Source of the DNA: Pseudomonas sp. | GTDB lineage: Bacteria; Pseudomonadota; Gammaproteobacteria; Pseudomonadales; Pseudomonadaceae | DNA length: 7,467 nt | Direction: 5' to 3' | Assembly: GCA_003527165.1 (NCBI GenBank) | Contig: DPSI01000293.1 | Coordinates: 1 to 7,467 of the forward strand | Shown: positions 1 to 7,290 of the stretch, one piece after another | Position numbering within the stretch: position 1 is the first letter of the stretch | Layout: every line of letters starts with the position of its first letter | Translations under genes and position numbers: made by a program | Notes under the pieces: model-generated | What the model was told of the DNA's origin: nothing | Seen by the model: only the letters and a program-made list of their open reading frames with translations | The model's database searches: none

Positions 1-306
1 ACCCTGCTGACCCGCGCCGCCGACGTTATCCTCAAGGAACGCCGGCGGCTGGTGCTGATGGTCCGCGAGACGCCATTGCACCGGAACCACCTGCGCACCA
101 TGACTGAGCTGGCCGAGCTCGGCGCCATCATTGCCCCGCCAGTCCCGGCGTTCTATACCAAACCGGCCTCGCTGGCGGAAATGGTCGATCACACGCTTGG
201 GCGGGTGCTCGACCTGTTCGACATTGAGCTCGGCGTGGTCAAGCGCTGGCGCGAGACGCCTGAAGATCTACCGACCCTCGACGAGATCGCGGCAACGGAG
301 CGTTGA
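1..306 (+). CDS. UbiX/Pad1-family flavin prenyltransferase, C-terminal half (5' end outside window)
   Basis: The reading frame is open from base 1 and ends at TGA 304-306, giving 101 visible residues, about half of a normal 190-200 residue UbiX protein. Family knowledge: UbiX joins a dimethylallyl group to FMN, making the prenylated flavin used by UbiD-type decarboxylases in the cytoplasm. The visible part has the LKERRRLVLMVRETPL block (residues 11-26), the APPVPAFYTKP block (45-55) and a C-terminal helix. K12, R22, Y52 and R68 have the spacing of the phosphate-binding Lys, Arg, Tyr and Arg of Pseudomonas UbiX (K129, R139, Y169, R185 as I recall them), so the protein looks functional. The sequence after FYTKP resembles the Pad1/VdcB-like paralogues linked to aromatic-acid decarboxylases more than housekeeping UbiX of ubiquinone synthesis. 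A UbiD partner would be expected upstream, outside the window. The family call is firm; the specific role is inferred. Confidence 0.9.
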   Translation, partial: TLLTRAADVILKERRRLVLMVRETPLHRNHLRTMTELAELGAIIAPPVPAFYTKPASLAEMVDHTLGRVLDLFDIELGVVKRWRETPEDLPTLDEIAATER

Positions 307-347
307 GTCATGACAGGACTGCCAGCCATCCACAACCGAGCCGATCA

Positions 348-1127
348 TCAACGCAGCGACGTCGTCAGGAAATCCGTGATCAGGGTCAGCACGCGCGCAC
401 GGGCCTGGTTCTGCGGAAAGTGCCGGCAATGATCGAGCAACACCGTCTGGCAGGGGCCGCCGACCTCGCGGGCGATGCGTTCCAGCTGCGCCGGAGTAGC
501 GAATTCATCATCGTGGCCCTGAATCGCGAGCAGGGGTACGCGGATGTGGGACAGCGCCCCGTGCAGATTCCAAGCAGCAAAGGCCGGGTTCAGCCAGGTC
601 TCGCTCCAGCCGCGGAAGGCGCCGTCGAGGTTGTCGCCATGGTAGGCCTGCAGCCGCTCGCGCAAGTCACCACGGGCATAAGCCTTGACCGTACGCCGCA
701 CGCCGTCGATGCTGACCGGCTCGACGTCGACGTGTGGCGCCAGGACCACCACGCCGCGCACGCGCGGGTCCTGCCGGGCCGCGTAGGCGAGCGCAATGGA
801 GGCGCCGTCGCTGTGGCCGACCAGCACCACCTGCTCGAGCGCCAGGCCGTCGAGCACATGTTCGAGCTCATCGGGTCCGGCCACACTGAGGTAATCGAGT
901 GGTCGTGGCAGCGGCACCGGACTGGAACGACCATAGCCCTGCCGGCTGTAGATCAGCACCGGCGCGCCGCAGGCCTCGGCCAGCTGCACCGGGAAATCCT
1001 TCCACAATTCGAGGCTGCCGAGCCCCTCGTGCAACAAGACGAGCGTCGGACTGGTCGAAGCCACGGGCTGCACAAACTGATATTCCAGCCTGGCGCTGGC
1101 GGTTTCGAGAAATTGTCGGTGCGTCAT
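348..1127 (-). CDS. alpha/beta-fold hydrolase (esterase/lactonase-like), substrate unknown
   Basis: A 259-residue protein of ordinary length for a single-domain alpha/beta hydrolase. The sequence shows an oxyanion-hole segment LLHEGLGS (31-38), a nucleophile elbow VGHSDGAS with Ser106, an acid in GHDDEF (Asp207 or Asp206) and a histidine in HCRHFPQ (His236), so the triad is complete. A cap region lies at about 135-190. There is no signal peptide, so it is probably cytoplasmic. The start is the first possible one: an in-frame TAG lies directly before the ATG. I see no good Shine-Dalgarno sequence, so translation may be weak. It converges with the UbiX-like gene (41 bp between stops) and is divergent from xdhC (88 bp between starts), so it is a separate transcription unit. 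Such enzymes in aromatic clusters often cleave ring-fission products, enol-lactones or esters; that is inference here, and the substrate cannot be read from the sequence. Confidence 0.85.
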   Translation of the reverse strand: MTHRQFLETASARLEYQFVQPVASTSPTLVLLHEGLGSLELWKDFPVQLAEACGAPVLIYSRQGYGRSSPVPLPRPLDYLSVAGPDELEHVLDGLALEQVVLVGHSDGASIALAYAARQDPRVRGVVVLAPHVDVEPVSIDGVRRTVKAYARGDLRERLQAYHGDNLDGAFRGWSETWLNPAFAAWNLHGALSHIRVPLLAIQGHDDEFATPAQLERIAREVGGPCQTVLLDHCRHFPQNQARARVLTLITDFLTTSLR

Positions 1128-1215
1128 CTAATAGAGGCCCGTCTGACTGGGGGCTTGAAGGTTAACCGATTTGCGCGGCGTGTTCGGCGACCGCGCCCGT
1201 CTTGGGGATTGTGAC
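1128..1215. promoter_or_regulatory. divergent intergenic region between the hydrolase and xdhC genes
   Basis: These 88 bp separate two divergent start codons and must hold the hydrolase promoter, and possibly one for xdhC. Visible elements are an 8-bp palindrome GGTTAACC at 1160-1167 and an inverted repeat GCGCGG (1173-1178) / CCGCGC (1191-1196) with a 12-base spacer. The ribosome site for xdhC, GGGGA at 1204-1208, lies 7 bases before the ATG at 1216. I find no convincing sigma-70 -35/-10 pair in either direction, so promoter use here is inferred from gene layout only. Confidence 0.35.
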
Positions 1216-2184
1216 ATGCGTCAACTCGACCTCCAGGTGGTGGATACCGCCTTGCAGTGGATGCGCGAAGGACACGCCATCTGGCTGTGCACCGTGCTTT
1301 CCACCTACGGCTCGGCGCCCCGCGCGCCCGGCGCGATGTTGGTGGCGCGGGCCGACGGCCAGTTCGTCGGCTCGCTGTCTGGCGGCTGCGTCGAGGAGGC
1401 CTTTCTCGAAAGCCTGGCGTGCGGCGAGCTACGCGCGCCAACCCAGATCGTCCGCTACGGCGAGAGCGATGACGAGCGCCAGCGGCTGCGCCTGCCCTGC
1501 GGCGGCATCCTCCAGGTGCTGGTAGAGTATCGCGCCCCCGACGCGGCCTGGGCCGACCACCTGCAAGGGCTGTACGACGCCCTGCTCGGCCAGCGCCGTC
1601 TGGTGCGCGAACTGGACCTGAGCTCCGGCGCCTTCGCTCTGGCCGCTGACGACCGCGGCGGCGCAGTCGCCCAGGTGGAGAACGAGCGCGTGCGCCTGCG
1701 CATCGGTCCGGCGCTGCGGCTGATCCTCGCCGGGCTGTCGCCGGTGGCCGAATACTGCGCCAGCTTCGCCGGCGCCATTGGCTGCGAGGTGATCGCCTGT
1801 GACCCTCGCGAGGAAATGCACCAGCGCCCGCTCGAAGGCGTGCGCCTGCATCCGGTGCTGCCGTCTGAGTTCATCGCCGCCGGCAACTGCCACGCGGCCA
1901 CCGCGGTGGTCGCCCTCACCCACGACCCGCGCATCGACGACCTGGCGCTGATGGAGGCGGTGCGCACGCCGGCGTTCTACATCGGCGCCATGGGTTCGCG
2001 GCAGACCTCCGCGCGGCGTGCCGAACGCCTGGCGCGGGTCGGCGGCCTGTCGGCGGAGCAGATCGCCCGCATCCACATGCCCATCGGCCTCGATCTCGGC
2101 AGCAAGACGCCCGCCGAGATCGCCCTGTCGGTGGTCGCCGACGTGCTGCGCGTCTACCACGGCAAGGCCCGCGATGAACTCTGA
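1216..2184 (+). CDS. XdhC-family molybdoenzyme maturation protein
   Basis: A 322-residue protein of the XdhC/CoxI family. Family knowledge: XdhC binds molybdenum cofactor, promotes its sulfuration and delivers it to enzymes of the xanthine dehydrogenase/CO dehydrogenase (CoxL) group; it acts in the cytoplasm and is not part of the mature enzyme. The N-terminal domain has STYGSAPRAPGA (29-40), GSLSGGCVEEA (52-62) and LPCGG (93-97), including the conserved cysteines 58 and 95. The C-terminal Rossmann-like domain runs from about 165 and carries ALTHDP (233-238), YIGAMGSRQT (255-264) and the terminal signature IGLDLGSKTPAEIALS (290-305). I chose ATG 1216 because GGGGA precedes it by 7 bases; an in-frame TTG at 1171 would add residues unlike the family. 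The usual glycine loop of the second domain reads LAGLSPVAEY (171-180) and is atypical. The gene overlaps the next by 11 bp, which indicates translational coupling. The target molybdoenzyme is not in the window. Confidence 0.93.
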   Translation: MRQLDLQVVDTALQWMREGHAIWLCTVLSTYGSAPRAPGAMLVARADGQFVGSLSGGCVEEAFLESLACGELRAPTQIVRYGESDDERQRLRLPCGGILQVLVEYRAPDAAWADHLQGLYDALLGQRRLVRELDLSSGAFALAADDRGGAVAQVENERVRLRIGPALRLILAGLSPVAEYCASFAGAIGCEVIACDPREEMHQRPLEGVRLHPVLPSEFIAAGNCHAATAVVALTHDPRIDDLALMEAVRTPAFYIGAMGSRQTSARRAERLARVGGLSAEQIARIHMPIGLDLGSKTPAEIALSVVADVLRVYHGKARDEL

Positions 2185-2797
2185 AACGAAAGTCGTGGGC
2201 CTGATGCTGGCCGCCGGACGCGCCAGCCGCTTCGGCGCCGACAAGCGCCGGGCGCGCCTGGCCGATGGCCGCACGCTGCTGGAGGCGAGCCTGGAAAACG
2301 CCGCGGCAGCCTTCGACGAGCTGCTGCTGGTGCTGCGCGACGGCGATACCGTCGACGACCTGCGCCTGCCGCCGCAGGTCCGGATGCTGCGCACGCCGCT
2401 GGCCGAACGCGGCCTCGGCGCCAGCCTGGCGGCCGGTGTCGCGGCGCTTTCCACGCAACCGGCCGAGGTGCTGGCGGTGCTGCTCGGCGACATGCCCTGG
2501 CTGCGCCCGCAGACCTGCGCCCGGCTGATCGCCGAGGCCGGCCCTGAGCGCATCGTGCAGCCCCACCACGACGGTCGGCCCGGGCATCCGGTGCTGTTCG
2601 GCCGCGCCTTCTGGCCGGCGCTTTGCGAGCTCGACGGCGACGAGGGCGCGCGCCGCCTGATTCGCAGCTATACCGATTGCTACCGACCGGTAGTGGTCGA
2701 CGATCCGGGCATCCTGCTGGACGTCGACCGCCCCGCCGACCTCGACGGACGCCCGGCGCCCGCCATTCCTTCCACCGACCGACCCGCAAGGAGCTAG
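2174..2797 (+). CDS. MocA/MobA-like molybdenum cofactor nucleotidyltransferase
   Basis: A 207-residue protein, normal length for the MobA-like NTP transferase fold. Motifs in order: nucleotide-binding LAAGRASRFGADKRR (12-26), GLGASLAAGVA (80-90), the metal-binding LLGDMPWL (103-110), GRPGHPVLF (134-142), GDEGAR (155-160) and LDVDRPADL (182-190). Family knowledge: MocA transfers CMP from CTP to molybdopterin-Mo, giving the cytosine dinucleotide cofactor of bacterial xanthine-dehydrogenase-type hydroxylases, whereas MobA makes the guanine form. The GHPV and GDEGAR signatures together with the xdhC neighbour favour the cytidylyltransferase; I infer this and have not tested it. The start ATG 2174 lies inside the end of xdhC (11-bp overlap). 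A further upstream in-frame start at 2018 would lie wholly inside xdhC and is unlikely. With XdhC it forms a cofactor-supply pair for a nearby molybdenum hydroxylase. Confidence 0.88.
   Translation: MNSETKVVGLMLAAGRASRFGADKRRARLADGRTLLEASLENAAAAFDELLLVLRDGDTVDDLRLPPQVRMLRTPLAERGLGASLAAGVAALSTQPAEVLAVLLGDMPWLRPQTCARLIAEAGPERIVQPHHDGRPGHPVLFGRAFWPALCELDGDEGARRLIRSYTDCYRPVVVDDPGILLDVDRPADLDGRPAPAIPSTDRPARS
2788..2793 (+). promoter_or_regulatory. Shine-Dalgarno site for the AraC-family gene
   Basis: AAGGAG lies 6 bases before ATG 2800 and within the last codons of the MocA-like gene. It settles the regulator's start although the frame is open further upstream (to 2623), and shows that the regulator is read as part of the xdhC-mocA transcript. 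Confidence 0.8.
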
Positions 2798-2799
2798 CG

Positions 2800-3663
2800 A
2801 TGTCCACGGCACAACGCGTCTTTCACGGCAAATTCGGGCGGGTCGCCCTGCTCGAAATGGACCGCCCCCTGGTCACCCACTCGCACCACGAATGCCACGT
2901 GCTGGTGAAGGCCTCGGGCGCCGACACCTTCTTCAACGTCAACGGCCGTCAGGTGCCGCTGACCGATCGCTGCGCAGTTCTGGTGAACGCCTGGCAACCG
3001 CACTACTACGATTTTCAACCCGGCGCCGAGCAGACGCAGATCCTCGCGCTCTACATCGAGCCGGCCTGGCTGGCCGAGGCCCAACAATCGCTGGCCCTGA
3101 GCGCGCATCCGGGGTTCTTCTCCCATCCATGCATCGAACTCAGCAGCAAGAATCGGGCAATGGCAGATCGACTGATCGCCGAGGCTTGCAGCGTCGGGCT
3201 GGTGCCGCGCGAGCACATCGAATTTTTACTGTTCGACTTCCTTATCGAGCTGATCGAGGATTGCTCGCAGTGGAAGCACCTGTGCCGCCTCGGTGCGCAG
3301 GTGCGCCAGGGATTCCGCGATGCGCGCATCCGCCGCGCCTGTGGCTATCTGCAGACTCACCTTGATGACCCGGAATGCTTGAACAACGCGGCAAAGGCTG
3401 CCGGCCTGTCCCGCGCGCATTTTTTCACCCTGTTCCGTCAGGACACCGGCATGACGCCCACGCTTGTGCTTAACGATGCGCGGATGCGCCGGGCCTTTAT
3501 CTGGCTCGAGCATGAACGCAGCGGCACGCTTGGCCAACTCGCCGAGAACCTCGGCTTTTCCGAGCAGGGCCATTTCACCCGTTTCTTCCGCCAGCACATC
3601 GGCGCATCCCCAAGCCAATACCGGCGAGTAGTAGATAGCTACGATGCAAGCAACGTGGGCTGA
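2800..3663 (+). CDS. AraC/XylS-family transcriptional regulator with N-terminal cupin-like sensing domain
   Basis: A 287-residue protein, typical for AraC regulators. The N-terminal half (about 10-150) is an AraC_binding-type beta-barrel: the histidine-rich VTHSHHECH (25-33), the LVNAWQPHYYDFQPG strand region (61-75) and a helical linker (about 110-165) fit a ligand-binding cupin. The C-terminal half carries two helix-turn-helix motifs: HTH1 at about 193-214 (LNNAAKAAGLSRAHFFTLF) and HTH2 at about 243-265, ending in the AraC signature around LGFSEQGHFTRFFRQ (251-265) and GASPSQYRR (268-276). It probably activates a neighbouring catabolic operon when its effector binds; the likely targets are the UbiD/UbiX and molybdoenzyme genes outside the window. 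It starts 2 bases after the MocA stop, so it is probably co-transcribed with xdhC-mocA. Its GC content looks lower than that of xdhC-mocA. The effector is unknown. Confidence 0.93.
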   Translation: MSTAQRVFHGKFGRVALLEMDRPLVTHSHHECHVLVKASGADTFFNVNGRQVPLTDRCAVLVNAWQPHYYDFQPGAEQTQILALYIEPAWLAEAQQSLALSAHPGFFSHPCIELSSKNRAMADRLIAEACSVGLVPREHIEFLLFDFLIELIEDCSQWKHLCRLGAQVRQGFRDARIRRACGYLQTHLDDPECLNNAAKAAGLSRAHFFTLFRQDTGMTPTLVLNDARMRRAFIWLEHERSGTLGQLAENLGFSEQGHFTRFFRQHIGASPSQYRRVVDSYDASNVG

Positions 3664-3686
3664 GAGTCTGATAGCGTCTGGCGCCA

Positions 3687-3700
3687 CCGGCCATGGCCGG
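3687..3700. repeat. 14-bp perfect palindrome downstream of the AraC gene
   Basis: CCGGCCATGGCCGG lies 23 bases after the regulator's stop codon and could fold into a short strong hairpin ending the xdhC-mocA-araC transcript. No T-tract follows on the plus strand, so it is not a standard intrinsic terminator. Confidence 0.45.
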
Positions 3701-3772
3701 AAGCGGTTGGTCTTCGAGCGTAACGAAAAGTCGGCGGACATCGCGAGCGGCTTTCGCGCTGGCGATCACTTC

Positions 3773-3784
3773 TACGCATGCGTA
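3773..3784. repeat. 12-bp perfect palindrome in the convergent gap
   Basis: TACGCATGCGTA is fully self-complementary. It shares the core GCATGC with the operator-like repeat before the dehydrogenase gene, but no start codon lies nearby, so a regulatory role is doubtful. Confidence 0.3.
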
Positions 3785-4055
3785 TGAAACAGCTTGCTAT
3801 CGTTCAACGAAGCACTTGATGTGCGCAGAAGTGAATAGGTGGGCTCGGCGAAGAAGCAGTGGACGGCATCGCGAGGGAGAATTTCAAAAAACGCTTCAGC
3901 GTGACCGAAGTTGGTGGTGGGATGTCAGGGTACAGGGGAGGCAGTTGCGTTTCCGGCTACCGGCGCTTCGCTGCCTGGCCAGCAAGCACCCGAGCCCGCA
4001 AGCGACGGGTGGATGTCCTGTCGATCTGCGTTAACGGCGATTGATAGAGGATGAA

Positions 4056-4084
4056 ACCCGGCGGCCTATGCCTGGCTACCGGGT
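4056..4084 (-). terminator. probable intrinsic terminator after dctP
   Basis: On the plus strand ACCCGG (4056-4061) pairs with CCGGGT (4079-4084) and GCC (4064-4066) pairs with GGC (4074-4076), leaving a 2-by-2 mismatch and a 7-base loop. Read on the minus strand, the hairpin begins 8 bases after the dctP stop and runs into only a short T-run (TTT). The fold is good but the T-tract is weak. Confidence 0.5.
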
Positions 4085-4092
4085 CGATGTAC

Positions 4093-5091
<999 letters not shown>

Positions 5092-5189
5092 TCACCTCAT
5101 TGTTGTTGTTTGGTGACTGGGTCGCAGTAGGACACGCAAGATGAAGGTTTCTGGTTGTTGGCTCTCCTCCGGTTGGGCGATCTCAGGCA

Positions 5190-5209
5190 GGCTCGCAAGC
5201 GAGCGAGCC
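5190..5209 (-). other. hairpin in the spacer between the PanE-like gene and dctP
   Basis: GGCTCGC (5190-5196) and GCGAGCC (5203-5209) form a perfect 7-bp GC-rich stem with a 6-base loop, starting 11 bases after the PanE-like stop. No T-run follows on the minus strand. It could stop RNA decay or partly end transcription so that dctP is expressed at a different level from the enzyme genes. The rest of the spacer (5092-5189) shows a GGAGGAG with no start codon after it and no convincing promoter. Confidence 0.35.
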
Positions 5210-5220
5210 CGAAGGTGGTG

Positions 5221-6150
5221 TCAATGACTGAACATCGCTTCGCGCGCCTTGATAAGCGCCACTACGGTTTCATTCACAGGCGTTGGAACGCCCAGGCTGG
5301 CGCCGACCCGGGGGATGGAGCCGTTGATGACATCCACCTCTCCGCGCAAGCCGGCTAGGTGGTCGAGGAGCATCGAGGGGCGTGCGTTGGGGATCCTGCT
5401 GCCCAGTTCGCGGATATGCTCAAGCGGGTCGCCGACGTCCAGCTTCACCTCCAGTGCTTCGGCTACCGCAATCGCTTCTGCGGCGCAGTTGCTGGCAACG
5501 CTCCAGGCGTATGGGTCGGCCATCACCTGGCCGATCGTCATGCCGGTCAGGCAGGTACTGCCGGAGAAGGTCACGTTCATGATCAACTTCTGCCAAATCA
5601 TCTGCTGGGTATCGTCGAAGTGCTGGACCTTGAAACCGGCAGACTCCCATATGCGGGTCGAGGCCTCCAGCTTCGCCCGCGGGAGGCCGGCATAAGCACC
5701 GAACCAGGTGATTTCCATGCCGTTGTGATGCACATGCCCGGGCGCCCTACGGGAAGCACCAAACCCACCCACCACGCCGATGGCGAGACGATCTGGGCCG
5801 ACGATAGGCGCCACCCGCTCGGAGGAACCCAGCCCGTTCTGCAGCGTCTGCACCACGGTGTCCGGTCCCAGCAGCGGCAGCGCAGCCTCGGCAGCCGCTT
5901 CGACATCGAACGACTTGGTGGCGATGATCACCAGATCGCAAATACCGATTCCTTCGGTGGTGGTGGCGACATGCTGCAAGCGCACCGTCCTGTCACCGCT
6001 GACCCCTTCGACCCGGAGCCCTTTTTCCCGGATGGCTGCGACATGGTCTTTCCACAACGTCACCCCATGGACCTCATGGCCCGCATCCGTCATCAGCCCG
6101 GCATAGACGGACCCCATGGCACCACAACCAACAATGGCGACCTTAGCCAT
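5221..6150 (-). CDS. ketopantoate reductase-family 2-oxoacid reductase (PanE/ApbA-like)
   Basis: A 309-residue protein of the PanE/ApbA family; the family enzyme reduces 2-dehydropantoate to pantoate with NADPH in the cytoplasm. The N-terminal Rossmann domain has VAIVGCGAMGSVYAG (4-18) with GxGxxG at 8-13, IIATKSFD (75-82) with Lys79, and TLQNGLGS (102-109). The C-terminal domain has IWQKLIMNV (185-193), giving Lys188 and Asn192, then RPSMLLDHLAG (257-267) and RGEVDVINGSI (269-279) with Glu271. These match the catalytic Lys, Asn, Ser and Glu of E. coli PanE, so it should be active. I chose ATG 6150 because GGAG at 6158-6161 is 7 bases away; ATG 6156 would be 1 base away. It overlaps the dehydrogenase gene by 8 bp, so the two are probably coupled. 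In this catabolic setting it is probably a paralogue acting on another 2-oxo acid rather than the biosynthetic PanE; the substrate is unknown. Confidence 0.9.
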   Translation of the reverse strand: MAKVAIVGCGAMGSVYAGLMTDAGHEVHGVTLWKDHVAAIREKGLRVEGVSGDRTVRLQHVATTTEGIGICDLVIIATKSFDVEAAAEAALPLLGPDTVVQTLQNGLGSSERVAPIVGPDRLAIGVVGGFGASRRAPGHVHHNGMEITWFGAYAGLPRAKLEASTRIWESAGFKVQHFDDTQQMIWQKLIMNVTFSGSTCLTGMTIGQVMADPYAWSVASNCAAEAIAVAEALEVKLDVGDPLEHIRELGSRIPNARPSMLLDHLAGLRGEVDVINGSIPRVGASLGVPTPVNETVVALIKAREAMFSH

Positions 6151-7228
6151 GGGCATTCTCCAGTGCGCTGATCATGGCCTGGGTGACGTCTGCCGTCGTC
6201 GCCTGACCGCCAAGATCCCGGGCGAGTACACCATCCAGCAGCACCTGCTCGGTTGCCTGGCGGATCCTGCCGGCAGCCCGGACGCAGCGTTCGTCATCAT
6301 TCCGCTCAGCGAGCCAGTCAAGCATCATCGCGGCGGAAAGCACCATTGCCACGGGGTTGGCAACACCCTGGCCGGCAATGTCCGGCGCGGTACCATGACT
6401 AGGCTGGAAAACCCCATGGCGCTCGCTGACGTCAGCCGAGGGGGCAACCCCCAGCCCGCCGACAATCCCGGCGCCAATTTCGGAGGTGATGTCACCGAAG
6501 ACATTCTCGGTGACGACGACATCGTAGCGCTCGGGGTTGGTGACAAACATCATCGAGCCGGCATCGATATAGAGGCGGCTGGTCTCGATATCCGGGTGCC
6601 GCAGGGCCACTTCATCGAACACCTTGCGCAGAAACGCATTGCTGCGCAGGACATTGGCCTTGTCCAGCAGGGTCACGTGACCCGGCGTGCCATGCTTCTC
6701 ACGGCGCAACCTGGCCTGGGCAAAGGCCAGCTCGAAGAGTTTTTCGCTCGTCTTGCGGCTGATGGTCAATCGATCGCTGACCGCCTCGTCACTGGGCTCC
6801 AGCTTGTCGTGACGGCCGGCAAACAGCCCCTCGGTGGTCTCCCGGATAACCAGCATGTCGATTTTTTCCGCCTTGATTCGAGTCGGGACGCCCGCCATCA
6901 GCTTGCAGGGTCTCAGGCTGGCAAACAGGCCGTAATGCTCGCGAATCTCGATCTGCGGCGCGATTTCCGTGCCGTCCGGATAGCGTATATCCGGCAATCC
7001 CATCGCACCCAGCAGCACGGCGTCGGCATCGCCGAGGTTCTGCATGGACTCGGGCGCGATCGACTGACCGGTCCGGCGGTAATAGTCGGCACCGGCATCG
7101 TAGTAGACGTATTCCAGCTCGATAGCCTGCTGGACGGCAGCTTTGTCGAGGACGGCGATTGCGGCATCAATGACTTCTGGACCGATGCCATCCCCGGCCA
7201 GTACTGCAATTCGGTAGACGTGGGACAT
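6143..7228 (-). CDS. isocitrate/isopropylmalate-family beta-decarboxylating dehydrogenase (tartrate/D-malate dehydrogenase-like)
   Basis: A 361-residue protein. Family enzymes oxidise a 2-hydroxy acid with NAD(P)+ and often remove the beta-carboxylate: 3-isopropylmalate, isocitrate, D-malate or tartrate. Motifs: IAVLAGDGIGPEV (7-19), the substrate loop PQIEIREHYGLFASLRP (91-107) with Arg96 and Arg106, VIRETTEGLFAGR (127-139) with Arg129, LLDKANVLRSN (187-197) with Lys190, Asp222 in YIDAGSM, ENVFGDITSE (241-250) with Asp246, and HGTAPDIAG (278-286), whose Asp283 fits NAD+ preference. The loop lacks the leucines typical of LeuB, so it is not the leucine-pathway enzyme. The residue at the catalytic Tyr position is Phe136, and Glu250 replaces a usual metal-site Asp. 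Start ATG 7228 follows AAGGAG at a 7-base spacing; an in-frame TTG at 7303 would begin inside the operator. It is the first gene of the cassette. Substrate undetermined. Confidence 0.9.
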   Translation of the reverse strand: MSHVYRIAVLAGDGIGPEVIDAAIAVLDKAAVQQAIELEYVYYDAGADYYRRTGQSIAPESMQNLGDADAVLLGAMGLPDIRYPDGTEIAPQIEIREHYGLFASLRPCKLMAGVPTRIKAEKIDMLVIRETTEGLFAGRHDKLEPSDEAVSDRLTISRKTSEKLFELAFAQARLRREKHGTPGHVTLLDKANVLRSNAFLRKVFDEVALRHPDIETSRLYIDAGSMMFVTNPERYDVVVTENVFGDITSEIGAGIVGGLGVAPSADVSERHGVFQPSHGTAPDIAGQGVANPVAMVLSAAMMLDWLAERNDDERCVRAAGRIRQATEQVLLDGVLARDLGGQATTADVTQAMISALENAHG

Positions 7229-7235
7229 CGAGAGG

Positions 7236-7241
7236 CTCCTT
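7236..7241 (-). promoter_or_regulatory. Shine-Dalgarno site for the dehydrogenase gene
   Basis: Read on the minus strand this is AAGGAG, 7 bases before ATG 7228. It rules against the longer frame beginning at TTG 7303. Confidence 0.8.
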
Positions 7242-7261
7242 GGTTTTTGTTGTTGAGCTTT

Positions 7262-7290
7262 CTTATACGCGCCACTTTTATTGCATGCAA
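7262..7290 (-). promoter_or_regulatory. sigma-70-type promoter for the dehydrogenase-PanE-dctP cassette
   Basis: On the minus strand TTGCAT (7290-7285) serves as a -35, followed by a 17-base spacer and TATAAG (7267-7262) as a -10. Transcription would start near 7255, leaving a leader of roughly 27 bases before ATG 7228. The -35 lies inside the 23-bp palindrome at 7281-7303, so a protein bound there would block RNA polymerase. Confidence 0.7.

Larger units (their letters stand above)
3664..4055. other. gene-poor convergent intergenic region (about 390 bp)
   Basis: I see no believable gene here on either strand. The open frames present (for example 3693-4034 and 3859-4044) lack ribosome sites, overlap each other in different frames and give compositions rich in Arg, Ser and Trp without any domain I recognise. 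GC content drops compared with the genes to the left. Structure includes a 14-bp perfect palindrome (3687-3700), a 12-bp perfect palindrome (3773-3784) and an imperfect hairpin at 3965-3987 (8 bp with one bulged C). The region lies between the ends of two convergent transcription units. It could be a remnant of decayed sequence or simply spacer. Confidence 0.6.

Noticed and set aside
307..347. Terminator between the UbiX-like and hydrolase stops
   Set aside because: I could not find a stable hairpin or a T-run in these 41 bases on either strand.
303..1214. Long open frame of 303 codons on the plus strand opposite the hydrolase
   Set aside because: It is antisense to a gene with a complete catalytic triad, and its translation is Arg/His/Gln-rich with no domain; it is a high-GC shadow frame.
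1429..2553. 374-codon open frame on the minus strand opposite xdhC and mocA
   Set aside because: Both plus-strand proteins have full family motifs; the antisense product is low-complexity Ala/Arg/Ser and has no ribosome site.
3693..4044. Two small plus-strand open frames in the convergent gap
   Set aside because: They have no ribosome site, overlap in different frames and contain no recognisable domain.
5359..6171. 270-codon plus-strand open frame opposite the PanE-like gene
   Set aside because: It is antisense to a protein with all PanE catalytic residues; its composition is that of a shadow frame.
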